Part shown: in pieces, positions 16,642-26,607 of the stretch
How the letters are laid out: the number at the start of each line of letters is the position of its first letter
Position numbering within the stretch: position 1 is the stretch's first letter
The notes under the pieces: generated by a model
What the model was told of the DNA's origin: nothing
Databases searched by the model: none
The model's input: only the letters and a program-made list of their open reading frames with translations
NCBI GenBank assembly: GCA_003313425.1
Contig: NHZP01000132.1
Span: forward strand, 1-26,607
Length of the DNA: 26,607 bases
Direction: 5' to 3'
DNA from: Pseudopyrenochaeta lycopersici
Taxonomy: Eukaryota; Ascomycota; Dothideomycetes; Pleosporales; Pseudopyrenochaetaceae
Translations under genes and position numbers: made by a program

Positions 16642-17512
16642 GAACTAAGTAATAATACTTATATAATTTAGTAGAGAGATTAAGCTACTCTTCGCGATAT
16701 AGAGACTAAAGCTATTAAAAGCGCTAATACTTTAGATTATTCTACTAAAAGCGCGCTTAAGAAGAGGCTAGAGAAGAAGGCTAAATATACGTCTCTACCT
16801 AAAAGTATAAAGAAATAATATCTTAATAAAGAGATAGAGAAACTTTATAACTAGCGCTTTAAGGATTAGAAGAGTAGTAAGTTATAATAGTTATTTATTA
16901 TATATCTTTACTTATAGTCTTTAGGTAAATCTTAGCTTAGTTAAGTATACTTAAAATAGAAGAAGCTAAATTATAAAGTCTCTTTTTAAGAGTACTAAAG
17001 AGCCTTAGAGAAGATTTCTACTACTACTTAATACTCTTTAAGTATATAGTAGCTAGGCTATAGAATTACGTAAGTTTTTAGAATTAGTAGTATTCTAGAA
17101 AAGATTATACGTAAAACCTATTAAGATAGCTTAGTAAAGCTTAATAGTAATACTTTTAAGAGTAAAGAGGCTAAAGCTAAATAGTAAGAGTTTATAAAAG
17201 GACTTACTATAGAAGAGTTAGTAGTAGTAGCTAATAATAAGTAGTAGTAAGTTTTATTATATTATTTATAGTAGTTATATGCTAATTATACTAGATAACG
17301 TAAGCCTACGCCTATCTTTAATACTATATCTAGTAAGGAAGATATCTTACTTAAGAGTAGTATACTATATATTATAAGTAATAATAGTAATAAGTATAAA
17401 GTAGAGGTTAAGTATAACTCTAAGATTAACGCTATATATAATAAAGGAGAAAATAAGTATAAGACTAGTAGCAAGGAACTTAGCAGTAATTAGTCTAATA
17501 AGATAGATTTCT
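16642..17512 (+). pseudogene. Decayed ORF of unknown family, Lys/Glu-rich
   Basis: One plus-strand frame stays coding-like for about 290 codons apart from TAG/TAA at positions compatible with Gln and Trp codons. Visible segments are KSALKKRLEKKAKYTSLPKS, YLNKEIEKLYN then RFKD, EEFIKGLTIEELVVVA-like text near 17190-17225, RKPTPIFNTISSKEDILLKS and a Lys/Asn/Glu-rich end. Many Asn/Lys codons probably were Asp/Glu. I do not recognise the family; a transposon-encoded DNA-binding protein is possible but unproven. Confidence 0.45.
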
Positions 17513-18360
17513 AAGGCTTCTCTAATCTAGAAGTTAAGAAGGAATAATACTAGACTAGTTAGGGGTATATATTAGTCTAGTTTAAGTAGTAGTAATTATT
17601 ACAGCTAATAATCTTTTAGTATCTTTATCTCTTAGCTTCTAGCTTTTATATTTAATAAGAGAAGAATATAAATAGAGTAAAGAATATAAATAATTATATT
17701 AAAATAAATAAATTCCTAAGCTATATTAAGATATTATTACTTATATACTCTATTAGAGTATTCTAGGTCCTATACTCTACATAGTAACTACTTTATATTT
17801 ATTATAATATATTATTATAGCTATATTCCTATTATAGTACTTACTACTTAACCTCTCTAGTTTCTGCACGTCCTTAACTAATTTAAACTTACTACTCCTT
17901 AGATTATTAAAGGGAATTAAACTACTTTTATATTACCTAAATATCTAATAATAGAAGATAAGTAGAATAAGATATAATAAGAGATTATTTTAAAGTAGAA
18001 AATGTAGTAGGATATAACTACCTAGGCGCTAGACCTATTATTAAAGAAACTACTATAGGGCTTATCTTTATATTATAGCTTAATCTAGAGTTAATTTAGT
18101 AAGGCTGCATAAATTATTAATAGTTAACTATATATATTCTATTTAAACTGCAGATATATACTTTAATATCTAGTAGTTAATGCGATTAGCACTAAGTACT
18201 TTTTAAATTACTAAAAATCTTAGTTTTATAAAGAGACTTAAGTTCTAGTTTATACTTAGTTACCTTTACTTATAAGTTATTTTTTATAACCTTTAAATAG
18301 TAATATAGAGTAATTAGTTCTACTATACTCTATAATTACTTTTAAGAGAGAACTTATATA
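17513..18360. other. RIP-saturated DNA, no recognised element
   Basis: AT-rich sequence dense in TAG/TAA/CTA. No frame long enough to interpret; probably continuous with the decayed ORF upstream. Confidence 0.4.
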
Positions 18361-18483
18361 GGTAGTGTGCTGTTGCATAGGGTACCTAGGTAATTAGGTG
18401 ATGATCGGTTTCCTTTGTCAGCGAAATTTGGTGATAGGACTTAGAGATGCGAGAGATCTCAACATTATGCACCACACACCACG
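18361..18483. mobile_element. Possible small MITE-like island
   Basis: About 120 bp of normal composition inside RIP-saturated DNA. Its ends form an imperfect inverted repeat: GGTAGTGTGCTGTTGCATA at the left and CGTGGTGTGTGGTGCATA read inward from the right. No clear target duplication. Its freedom from RIP suggests later arrival, or a size below the RIP threshold. Confidence 0.35.
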
Positions 18484-19232
18484 ATAATTTACTTCAAAAC
18501 TAAGATTTTGCGAGATAGCTAGTGTATTAGCTATATTAATTTAATAAGATTTTAGACTATTTTACTTATTACTTTTAATTAGGCTCTATACTTACCTTCG
18601 TTTCTAGTAGACTATACAGGCAGAGCTACTCTTATTATTTACGCATATTTAATTCTACTATTACCTCTTATTTATAATACTAGAACTATAGGATTATACT
18701 AAACTACTTTATTAACTCTATAAATTATAGTAAAGCCTAAAGGGCGTAATAGTCTGTTCTAGCTAGGCTATAGCTAATAAGAGTAGAAAGAGCCTATATA
18801 GTATCCAACTATTAATATTAAAAATATAAATGTAAGAGTGTTATATTATAATATAGAGATTATAGGATTACCTAGAAAGAGCTAAGTATCTATTTAACCC
18901 TAATAAACCTTTAAGAGGGATAGCGCTGTTATAGCTACTCCCTCTATATTTTTAGAGCTAAAGAGTTAATAGGGACTAGCTCTATTAAGGCTGTATCCTT
19001 ATTATCTTACTATAATAAATTAAGACTTTCTATAAGATAAGTAGGAGCTAAATTAGTATTAGGATAATAAGAAGAATAAGAATAAGATAATAGAAAATAG
19101 AAATAAGAATAACTATAAATAATTAAGAAATAATTTAAAATTATTATAGTATTAGATTTTACTTAATTATTAGCTTTAGTAAGGAACTACTTAGTAGTTA
19201 TAGTTACCTTATTTAGTTTACTAAAGGACTAT
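18484..19232. other. RIP-saturated left flank of the copia insertion
   Basis: Degraded AT-rich sequence that hosted the copia insertion. A plus-strand frame around 18600-19000 has broken coding-like runs, but nothing I can name. Confidence 0.35.
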
Positions 19233-19237
19233 AGTAG

Positions 19238-19400
19238 TGTCAGATTGTCAAATATAAGGAAAGAGCGATAAATAGTAGGACTGATAACTATTGCGATCTA
19301 CGGAACCTCTGGAAGCAGAGGAGCTATAGAAAAGAATAGACAGAACAATAAAAAATAAATTATCTACCTTCTGACTAACACATTTATTAAAATTCTGACA
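19238..19400 (+). repeat. 5' LTR of copia element
   Basis: 163 bp, TGTCAGATTGTCAAAT...AAAATTCTGACA. It differs from the 3' LTR at 13 positions by my alignment, all transitions; where the ancestral state is CpA, this copy usually has TpA. Confidence 0.95.
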
Positions 19401-19437
19401 ATTAAGAGTCTTACTGCCTCAATTACACACTGAAACG

Positions 19438-22400
19438 ATGGCAACCCTAAGCACAAGGGACGCGACTGTCGTCCTAACCGATTACAACAGCTAGACGGCC
19501 TGGTACCGCCAGTTTAAGATGAAGTGCGAATTATTAAGGAACTAGCCCCTCGTCAACCTGGAAGGTACTAAAGAACCGAAACGGAAGCTAACAGTTCCAC
19601 GATTACTAAACATTGCTGATTATTAACCTACAGCAACAGTTTTAGCGAGAAGCACTACGTTAAGCTCTTAAACGCGCGGAAACACGCAACTAATATAATA
19701 AGAGGAGATTCCCTCTGCTACTATTCTAATAAGGATCTCCGAACTCTCCTAGAGTAGACAGGAAGCATATAAAGAGGACTGCAATAACTATAAGATATAC
19801 CTTAAATCGTATAAGCTCTTAGATAAGGAATATTAAGAAGAAAGGATAAAGTATAAGAAGCTAATTAAGCATATACTAGCTACTATCTTACCTTATCTGT
19901 AACTAAGCTACTATAAGTTAGGTAAGTTAGTCTAAGAATAGGTAACCTCTCTCTAGGAGACAGTAGGTGTTAACCTATAGGAAGAATAAACTAAAGCGCG
20001 AGAGAAGTACTACGCTGCACTTAGGCTAATAAGAACCCTAAGTAATTAGGAAACATAGCTAACTGAGTACGATTAAGCAGTAACCTAAGCTGAAACTCTA
20101 AAGGTTAGCAAGGTGCTGTAAATAGAAGATATAAAAAATAACTTCCTAGGCGCTGTCTTAAAGGTGGCCCTAACATAGGTAGCTACCTTCTCTAGTCCTA
20201 GATATAACAGAACGACTATTAATAGGAAGAAGATAATAAAACTCTTCTGTAACTACATAAGCCTATCCTACCTATTAAAGGGCACGTAGAAGAGCGCTTT
20301 CGCTGCAGGAGAAGCATTATACGTCTCTAACGGTGCATCTGTTTAGGGCATATAAAATAGGGACGCCCTAAGTATATTAGAAAGAGCGCTATCTGCCCCC
20401 TTACAGGGCGGCCAGGGGAAACTTAGGCAGAAACAAAAACGTAATAGTTAAATAACTAAATCTAAGCAGTTCCTGATTAGGAATACAGCAATAGCTAGAG
20501 ATAATTATCCTGCTTATAGATAGCGCTATAACTTATTAGACTATTACTACGTGTATACTAATAAGGCACCTAAGTAGTTTAAGCTAAATTAAAGTATTAC
20601 TAAACTAGTATAGTATAAAATTAATAATAATAATAACTTACAGAGGGCAATACAGGAATTAAGCCTAGAGGCTAAGAAACCGCGCCTTTCCTCCGCACCG
20701 CGATTAATTACGCCGCGCATTAAAACATTATAAACTCCTAACCTATTAATAGATTAACTAGAAGGTCGTGTTATAGTAACTACTGAAGCAGTTATAGCCG
20801 CATTAACGTTCAATGCCAGTAGTCGAGAATACCTACTTAAGAATGTATTCATCCTTAACTCTAGCTCGACCGCACACATCTATAATAACATTAATTAAAT
20901 TGAACACCTTCGCGAGCTAGTAATAAGAGACTGTATTTAGGCGGGTAATACATAAGTCTGGATTAAAGGCTATAGGACAGTATACGTTAAAACCTAAGGA
21001 GTAGAAAGGAAGCATACTCTAAGGCTTAATAACGTAGCTTGGTGTCCTAACCTCCTCTGTAACCTAGTGTTATTTAGACTACTTAGAAGACAGGGGATCT
21101 AGTAGGATAATAAATAAGAGCTAACAATACTACGGAGATGGGACAACTTAATTATTACATACCTGATAGAAGCAAACGATTAATAGGTACTCGAGCAATT
21201 AGATGCAAACGACAGTGCCTTTCACACCCGATTCAACTCTCAAACTAAGCGGGCGCTACAAAGAGCAAGCGCAATACTATAGCATAAGCGCCTAAGGCAT
21301 CCAGGGCCCGCAGCGATCGAACACCTCGTCCAACAATCTAAGGGGGTGCGCATCAAAGGCGTTACTACAGTCGAGTGCGACGCATGTAGGAGAGCCAAAT
21401 TAAAGCGCAGGATCTGCAGAGAGCCTTGACTGAGCAAAGAAGGACCAGGAGAACGAATCGCGATTAACTTTTACAACTACGAAGTCGGGAGCTACTTAAA
21501 GGAAAAGAGCTAAATACTTATTACTAACCGATTCTCAGCATATAACTAGGATTTCTACTTTACTAACAACAGACTAGCACAATCTATTATTCGATTACTA
21601 GATAATTTTACTTACTTCCTATATACGCAGTTTAATATTTCTGTAAAAGTTATTAAGACGGACAACGAGATAGTAACTGTTAAGCTAGAAGTTAAGAGAT
21701 GGTGCACGTCTAAAGGCATAAAGGTCGAGCCTTCTGCTCCTAATACCTAATCACAGAATGGCGGGGGAGAACGCTTAGGGGGTGTGATAAAAGAAAAGGC
21801 ACGCACGATACGACTAGATACTAATCTTCCCTAGGAACTATAACTAGAAATTATAAGAGCAGCAGTATACCTGTATAATAGAACGCCGAATTACTTAAAC
21901 CGCTAGAAAAGCCTATACAAGGTATTCTTTATAAGAGTTACTGCTATAAATAGTATTATTACTAGATTACGGAAACTAAACTAAGCTTATCTTAAAGCAT
22001 ATAGCTGCAAGGTATTTGCAATAACTAACAATACCTACTAAGGAAAGTCGCGACTGCAACGCTTAGATCTAAAAGCTTAGATTAGCTATCTTATTAGCTA
22101 TTAATCTATAAACATCTACTGCGTTTAGATCCTGTTACTAGCTAAAGTTATTAGTATAAGAGACGTAGTCTTTAATAAAAGCGTAGTGTTTAGCAGTAAA
22201 ATAGAAGACCTTATAGATAACCTTATGCATAATACCTTACAGGAGATTGTAACGTAGGTGAAAACAATTAAACTGCCTACACTACCGCGACAGGAACAGC
22301 CTGAGACTAGGTTATTCTACAAAGACGATATAATAATAGGAGAGAGTTTAAGTCTATAAGGTTAAAAGTTAAGAGGTTGCTAAAGTAAAAAAGTTATAGA

Positions 22401-24291
22401 CTTATACCTAACGCTGCTAGACACTCTGCTACCTGTAGCTCTCCTTAGCTAGGCGTGGACTAATAAACTTAAAGCTAATAGCACGACGACATATAGCTTG
22501 TTAAAGATAGAACTATAGGCAGCAGCATTTATAGCTAGCACTTAAGCAGGGTACGTAGGGGAACATAAAGGTAAGCCTATTAATAAGGCACAGCTAAAGA
22601 GAATGCTAGTAAAGGGGGTAAAGCCTCACTAAAACTAATTACTACCTCTGCTAGCGACTTACTTAAAGCTTAAAGATTATCCTCTGTACGAAATATTTAA
22701 GGAAGCAGAACGAGAACACCTAAGGAGCTATAAATAAATAAAGTCCTAGGCTAAAGTGCCAATTACTCCTATCAAACAGAAAGGCCACTAAATATTAGAC
22801 TGCATATAGGTGTATACCTACAAATTAGACAAACACTATCGCCTTATTAAATGCAAAGCACGACTAGTCGTTCGCGGCGATTAGCAACAAAACATTACGT
22901 TATAAGACACATACGCAGCTACTTTAGCTAGCAGGTCTTTTTAAATGCTTATAGCAATCGCTGCTAAGTTCAACCTTGAACTTAAACAGTACGACGTTAC
23001 TAACGCATTCGTGCATGCAACTATAGATAGAGAAATCTATATAAGAATGCCACGAGGATACTAGAAGCCCGGAACAATCTTTAAGCTTAAAAAGGCACAT
23101 TACGGTCTTTGAATTTTATCGCTCTTATAGCAGAAAGAATTCGTCTTAACCCTTACTAAACTAGGCTTTAAACAAGTGCTACATAAGGCCTGCTGCATAA
23201 TTAAGGATGGCATTATTATCTTCTTTTACGTTAATAATATTATCTTAGCCTATTACTAGAAGAAGGAGGTAGAAGCTTAACAAGCTATTAAGGCTCTTCA
23301 AGAAAGATACACCTTTACAGGTAGAGAAGACCTGTAATAGTTCCTTAGCGTTAAAGTTATCAGAGACTAAGAATAACAATTAATTCAACTCTCCTAGTTA
23401 GCCTATGCTAACAAAATTAGCAGACTTGTAGATAGGAAAGATGTCCGACATAATACTCTAATAGCAAGCGTTAAACTCTAGCTACGCGAGGGATTAGTAT
23501 TACCTTTAGAAGTTAACAAATACTAGCGTAAGATTAGTTCCTTACTATTTGCCGCTGTTACAACACAACTAGATATAGCCTTCGCAACATCGCGCCTTAC
23601 ACGCTTCCTCGTTAACCCTGGCACGGAGTATCAGGAGGCTGCTGACAGAGTCCTGCTCTACTTTACAGCAACAAAATTAAGAGCACTCTAATTAGGAGGA
23701 GGCGACAAGCTTAAAGTAGCTAGCGACGCATCATTTAGCGATAATACAGTTAATAGAAAGAGTTCGCAAGGCTATGTGATTAAGCTATTTAGTAGTCTTA
23801 TTACCTAGAGAGCAAGTAAACAGGACACAGTTACTACCTTAACGACTGAAGTAGAACTGCTCGCACTCTCCTAAGTAGCAAAGGAAGCTATCTTTACCTC
23901 GCGACTTCTTAAGGAGCTCTAGATATTATTGCCGGAGTTAACTATTACAATTTAATGCGACAATACATAGATAATTTAACTTATAACAGAAGAGATTGCA
24001 AAACTCTAAACTAAACTTTAACATGTAGACATCTACAATTACTAGCTACGACAGGAAGTATTGCTTAGACGAATTTAAGTTAAATACGTAAAGTCCTCGT
24101 AAATAATAGCAGATAGACTTACTAAAGCGCTGCCCTTAAATAAATAGGAGAACTTTCTTAATTAATTAGGACTGGTAAACAAGAAACTGGCCTTAGTAAA
24201 AGAGTTAAAACTCAAAGACATACAGACTTAAATAGAGGATCTAATAATTATATAAGATATAAGTTTATAACAGCTTAGAAGATTACTCTAA
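19438..24291 (+). pseudogene. Ty1/copia Gag-Pol polyprotein, RIP-inactivated
   Basis: Starts ATGGCAACCCTAAGC at 19438. The same frame holds through the RT motif at 23227, about 4.8 kb later, interrupted only by dozens of TAG/TAA/TGA. Gag begins with a W-x-x-W-like segment whose first Trp is TAG. Protease: ILNSSSTAHI at 20851-20880, where Asp and Gly of the DSG-type site read Asn and Ser. Integrase: H-x4-H then C-x2-C (21283-21390) intact; core motif IAINFYNY has the first catalytic Asp as Asn (21466-21468), while KTDNE and the later Glu are kept. RT: NAFVHATIDREIYIRMP, and YVDD as YVNN (23227-23238). RNase H: ASDASFSDN and a CDNT segment near 23958. The true C-terminus is unclear (stops at 24253, 24268 and 24289). 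Confidence 0.93.
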
Positions 24292-24293
24292 GC

Positions 24294-24303
24294 TAAGGGG
24301 GTG
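24294..24303 (+). other. Polypurine tract
   Basis: TAAGGGGGTG immediately precedes the 3' LTR, the expected position of the plus-strand primer for reverse transcription. Confidence 0.75.
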
Positions 24304-24466
24304 TGTCAGATTATTAAATACAAGGAAAGAGTAATAAATAGTAGGACTGATAACTATTATAATCTACGGAACCTCCGGAAGCAGAGGAGCTATAGAAAAG
24401 AACAGACAGAACAACAAAAAATAAATTATCCACCTTCTGACTAACACATTCATTAAAATTCTGACA
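24304..24466 (+). repeat. 3' LTR of copia element
   Basis: 163 bp, TGTCAGATTATTAAAT...AAAATTCTGACA, same length and ends as the 5' LTR, followed directly by the AGTAG duplication. Confidence 0.95.
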
Positions 24467-24471
24467 AGTAG

Positions 24472-25494
24472 CCTATTTAGAATTTAGCCTTTAGTTATCC
24501 TTATAGCTAAATTAATACTAGATTTACTATTATTTAGATTAAATCTTACGCCTAGTATTAAAGTTATTAAAAAAGATACTATAAATACTAGTAAAGTACT
24601 TATACTTATAAGGCTAGTAAAGGAAGACTTTCTATTTATAAGAAGAGATATTACTAAGTTTCTAGATAACTTTAATTACTAAAGAGATAATAGCAGCTAT
24701 AATAACTATTAAAAGATAAATTTTTTTCTAGATTTCTATAATACTATATATAGAAGCTTTATTAAGAAAATAAGACTATATAAGGTACTAGACTAGAAGA
24801 AGCTTTAAGAAGTAATAAAAAAGTATTAGTATAATTAAGATATAGCTTAACGTATAGGAATATAAGCGTTCCTAGAGACTTATATTTCTAAGACTTTAAG
24901 AAAGTTCCTAGGGCTATCTAAGTATTTAACTAACTTTATAGTATATAGTAACGCTTATATTAAGATAAGCTAGCTATATAAGATAGAGGCTGGCTTCTTC
25001 TTTACTAGAGGTTTTCTAAGAGAAGACTAAGATATAATCTTTATTTATATATATAAAGAACTAATTCTAGATAAGCTAAAAAGTTTTAATATTAAGAAAA
25101 TTTATATATATCTTAAGCGCGTATACTACTAGAGAGAGAGAATAAAATAGATATTCTCTAGGTATATAGAATAAGAGGCTAAGCTTATATACTAAATTTT
25201 TAATTATAAAAAGAAAATATTAATAGCTAAGTAGCTAAAAGACGTAGTTAATAAGTATAAGAAAAGTAAAGTTTAAAAGGGAGCTAGGCCTACTCTTCTA
25301 CTTAGTATAGATCTAGAAGTTTAAAACCTTATTTTAGCCTTTAGTAATTAGAAGATTAGCCTGGCTAAGGTTAATAAGATAATAGTTTATCCTAAGCTTA
25401 GTTAGATTCTAAAGAACCTAGCTATATACGCGTATTTTATTAGCTAAGTTATCTTAAGAGATAATACTAAGCAGCTACTATTAGAAAGGAATAA
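24472..25494 (+). pseudogene. Decayed ORF of unknown family between copia and Tc1 elements
   Basis: A plus-strand frame is readable for about 310 codons from near 24520, with stops at Gln/Trp-type codons. Segments include IRLVKEDFLFIRRDITKFLD, AFLETYISKTLRKFLGLSKY, IEAGFFFTRGFL, YKELILDKLKSFNIKKIYIY and QLLLERNN near the end. It is truncated by the Tc1 element at 25497. The copia insertion may split its 5' part. No family recognised; a transposon-borne protein is plausible. Confidence 0.45.
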
Positions 25495-25496
25495 TA

Positions 25497-26607
25497 CAGT
25501 GCCCTTCTAAAAGTTCTCGCCGCGCACGCACGAGCCACCCTCACCAGCACATAGGCACAAAACTTCAACACTATAAATCTCAGCTAATATATAATATAAT
25601 ATAATTTTTTTTAAAGCAGTAGTTGCGCACGGGTTTAGTATTTCGTTTGCCACCCTCACGATTTCTTACATACATTAATTCGTTATAGCATGCTCATAAT
25701 AAGGCGCCGAATCAGGCTAGCTAGTATGCGACGCTAGCAACTTTTTAATGCAGCGCAAAAGCTATCCCACTCCTCTATAGCTTAACTATAATTATTATAC
25801 TAAGGATAGGATCTATACATAAGCTTTTTAAGATACTACTAGAGGTGCTTAATTAGGTTAAGATTAGGTGAGTAGGGTGGCCAGTTAACTGTACTAATAT
25901 AGTGCTCAGCTAGAAATCTCCTTATAACTACAGCTATATGTACGCGCGCGTTGTCCTGCATAAAAAGTTATAAATAACGCTATAATCGTAAGAGGCCTTT
26001 CTTTAAAGCCTTAATATAACTTTTAGTAGAGTACCTATAGTTTAGAGCATTAGGATCGCGCTCTATTATAACTAGAGGGCTCCTCTGTACACGCCTACGT
26101 TTATCTAGCTATATTAAACCCTATACTATCTATACTACCTTCTTACTACAGCTATAGGTTTAAAGTATTATTATCTTCTATTTCTTTTATAAATTATAAA
26201 ATACCTACTCTTATATTTACCCTAAGCCCTTCTAAAAGGAGTACTTATCTAAGAAGCGCATAGTACGTTAATACTACAGGAAATAAGAGTACTCTCTACA
26301 GAACTTAAGCCGCTGCAACGCACGCGATTTATTAAGCTTTAGACGCTTTTTATAAGGAGATTTAGTAAGGCCTTATCTTTTAAGATACCGCCGCAATATA
26401 GAATAGCTAGGTAGCTTTAAAGTAGTGCTATCTAGATTTATAACTACTGCCTCTTTAGCTAGCTCTTTGTACGTAATCTTTAGCTGTACGCGTGCTTTAT
26501 AATAGATAATCTTCTTCTAATAAAGTAATAGTATAGGTAGTCTACTGCTGCGAGGTTTATCTATTATTTTACTAGTTTATTAATATCTTTTCCTAATATC
26601 GCGTATA
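25497..26607 (-). mobile_element. Tc1/mariner element, right part beyond the window
   Basis: Begins after a TA (25495-25496) with CAGTGCCCTTCTAAAAGTTC, a start typical of Tc1 inverted repeats (CAGT). A non-coding end of about 140 bp follows, then a minus-strand transposase relic runs off the right edge. The second inverted repeat is outside the window. Two copies of GCCACCCTCAC (near 25536 and 25650) lie in the non-coding end. Confidence 0.8.
25635..26607 (-). pseudogene. Tc1-family transposase, RIP-inactivated, 5' end outside window
   Basis: The minus strand reads from a PRSSR-like N-terminal segment, through ITYKELAKEA and LQRLKFCREY, a first-Asp region FLDKYS (family SDECS, here Glu as Lys), then PLVIIERDPNALNYRY, LFMQDNARVHIA (second Asp kept, near 25960), WPPYSPNLNLIKHL (family SPDLNPIEH; Asp reads Asn at 25863-25865 and Glu reads Lys at 25848-25850), a WDSFCAALKS helix, RRLIMSML and a terminal GWQTKY before TAA at 25635-25637. 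There are dozens of stops. All visible losses fit TpG-to-TpA or CpA-to-TpA. The family resemblance to fungal Tc1 elements is strong. Confidence 0.88.

Larger units (their letters stand above)
19238..24466 (+). mobile_element. Full-length Ty1/copia retrotransposon with 5 bp TSD
   Basis: A 5,229 bp element with two 163 bp LTRs, flanked by the duplication AGTAG (19233-19237 and 24467-24471). It contains a single decayed gag-pol frame with the domain order Gag, protease, integrase, RT, RNase H, which defines Ty1/copia (integrase before RT). A purine tract lies just before the 3' LTR. No primer-binding site was recognised after the 5' LTR (internal sequence starts ATTAAGAGTCTTACTG). The insertion is in already degraded sequence. 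Confidence 0.95.

Noticed and set aside
17286..17474. Minus-strand Leu/Tyr/Ile-rich ORF (62 codons)
   Set aside because: Antisense to the decayed plus-strand Lys/Glu-rich frame; AT-rich composition alone yields this.
21240..21437. Minus-strand ORF of 65 codons in the copia integrase region
   Set aside because: Antisense to the integrase zinc-finger part of the copia polyprotein.
1..26607. tRNA or rRNA genes
   Set aside because: I found no A/B-box plus cloverleaf pattern or conserved rRNA words on either strand by eye; a covariance-model scan would settle it.

Overview
The window looks like a repeat-rich, probably subtelomeric or accessory region of a filamentous ascomycete, most likely Pezizomycotina. 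Three things point there. Spliceosomal introns of 46-60 bp (GTATGT, GTATGC and GTAAGT donors) interrupt a fungal nucleotide-sugar transporter. The mobile elements are fungal Ty1/copia, Ty3/gypsy and Tc1/mariner types. Pervasive C-to-T / G-to-A change at CpA/TpG, the signature of repeat-induced point mutation (RIP), has turned long stretches into TA-rich text full of TAG and TAA. No gene in the window looks fully intact.

Layout. (1) 259-5169, minus: a ~4.9 kb relic of a large telomere-linked RecQ-like helicase with DUF3505-type zinc-finger N-terminus. It is readable in one main frame with scattered stops, several expanded tandem tracts, and a missing Walker A half. A cluster of ACGCGT sites lies just upstream. 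(2) 5.3-7.4 kb: RIP-saturated DNA with two minus-strand Ty3/gypsy fragments (gag-like, RT/RNase H-like). (3) 7.4-8.7 kb: less mutated DNA carrying a solo LTR with a perfect target duplication. (4) 8679-10019, minus: a four-exon GDP-mannose-transporter-like gene with one TGG-to-TAG stop at codon 306. (5) 10977-13078: a nested transposon cluster. A ~208 bp MITE is split by a Tc1/mariner-like element and by an LTR, which itself contains another LTR; boundaries are set by target-site duplications. (6) 13.5-14.6 kb: another solo LTR and a small GC-richer island with an internally duplicated ORF. (7) 14.6-19.2 kb: RIP-saturated DNA with an unrecognised decayed ORF, telomere-like G-rich text and a possible small MITE. 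(8) 19238-24466, plus: a complete but RIP-killed Ty1/copia element with 163 bp LTRs and 5 bp target duplication, lying in older decayed sequence. (9) 25497 to the window end: a RIP-killed Tc1/mariner element on the minus strand.

The unifying theme is genome defence. In unrelated elements the same TpG-to-TpA change removes catalytic acidic residues (helicase motif II, RT YVDD, protease and integrase Asp, transposase DDE region), and the same type of change appears in the neighbouring transporter gene. Domain calls come from reading translations by eye; no database search was run.
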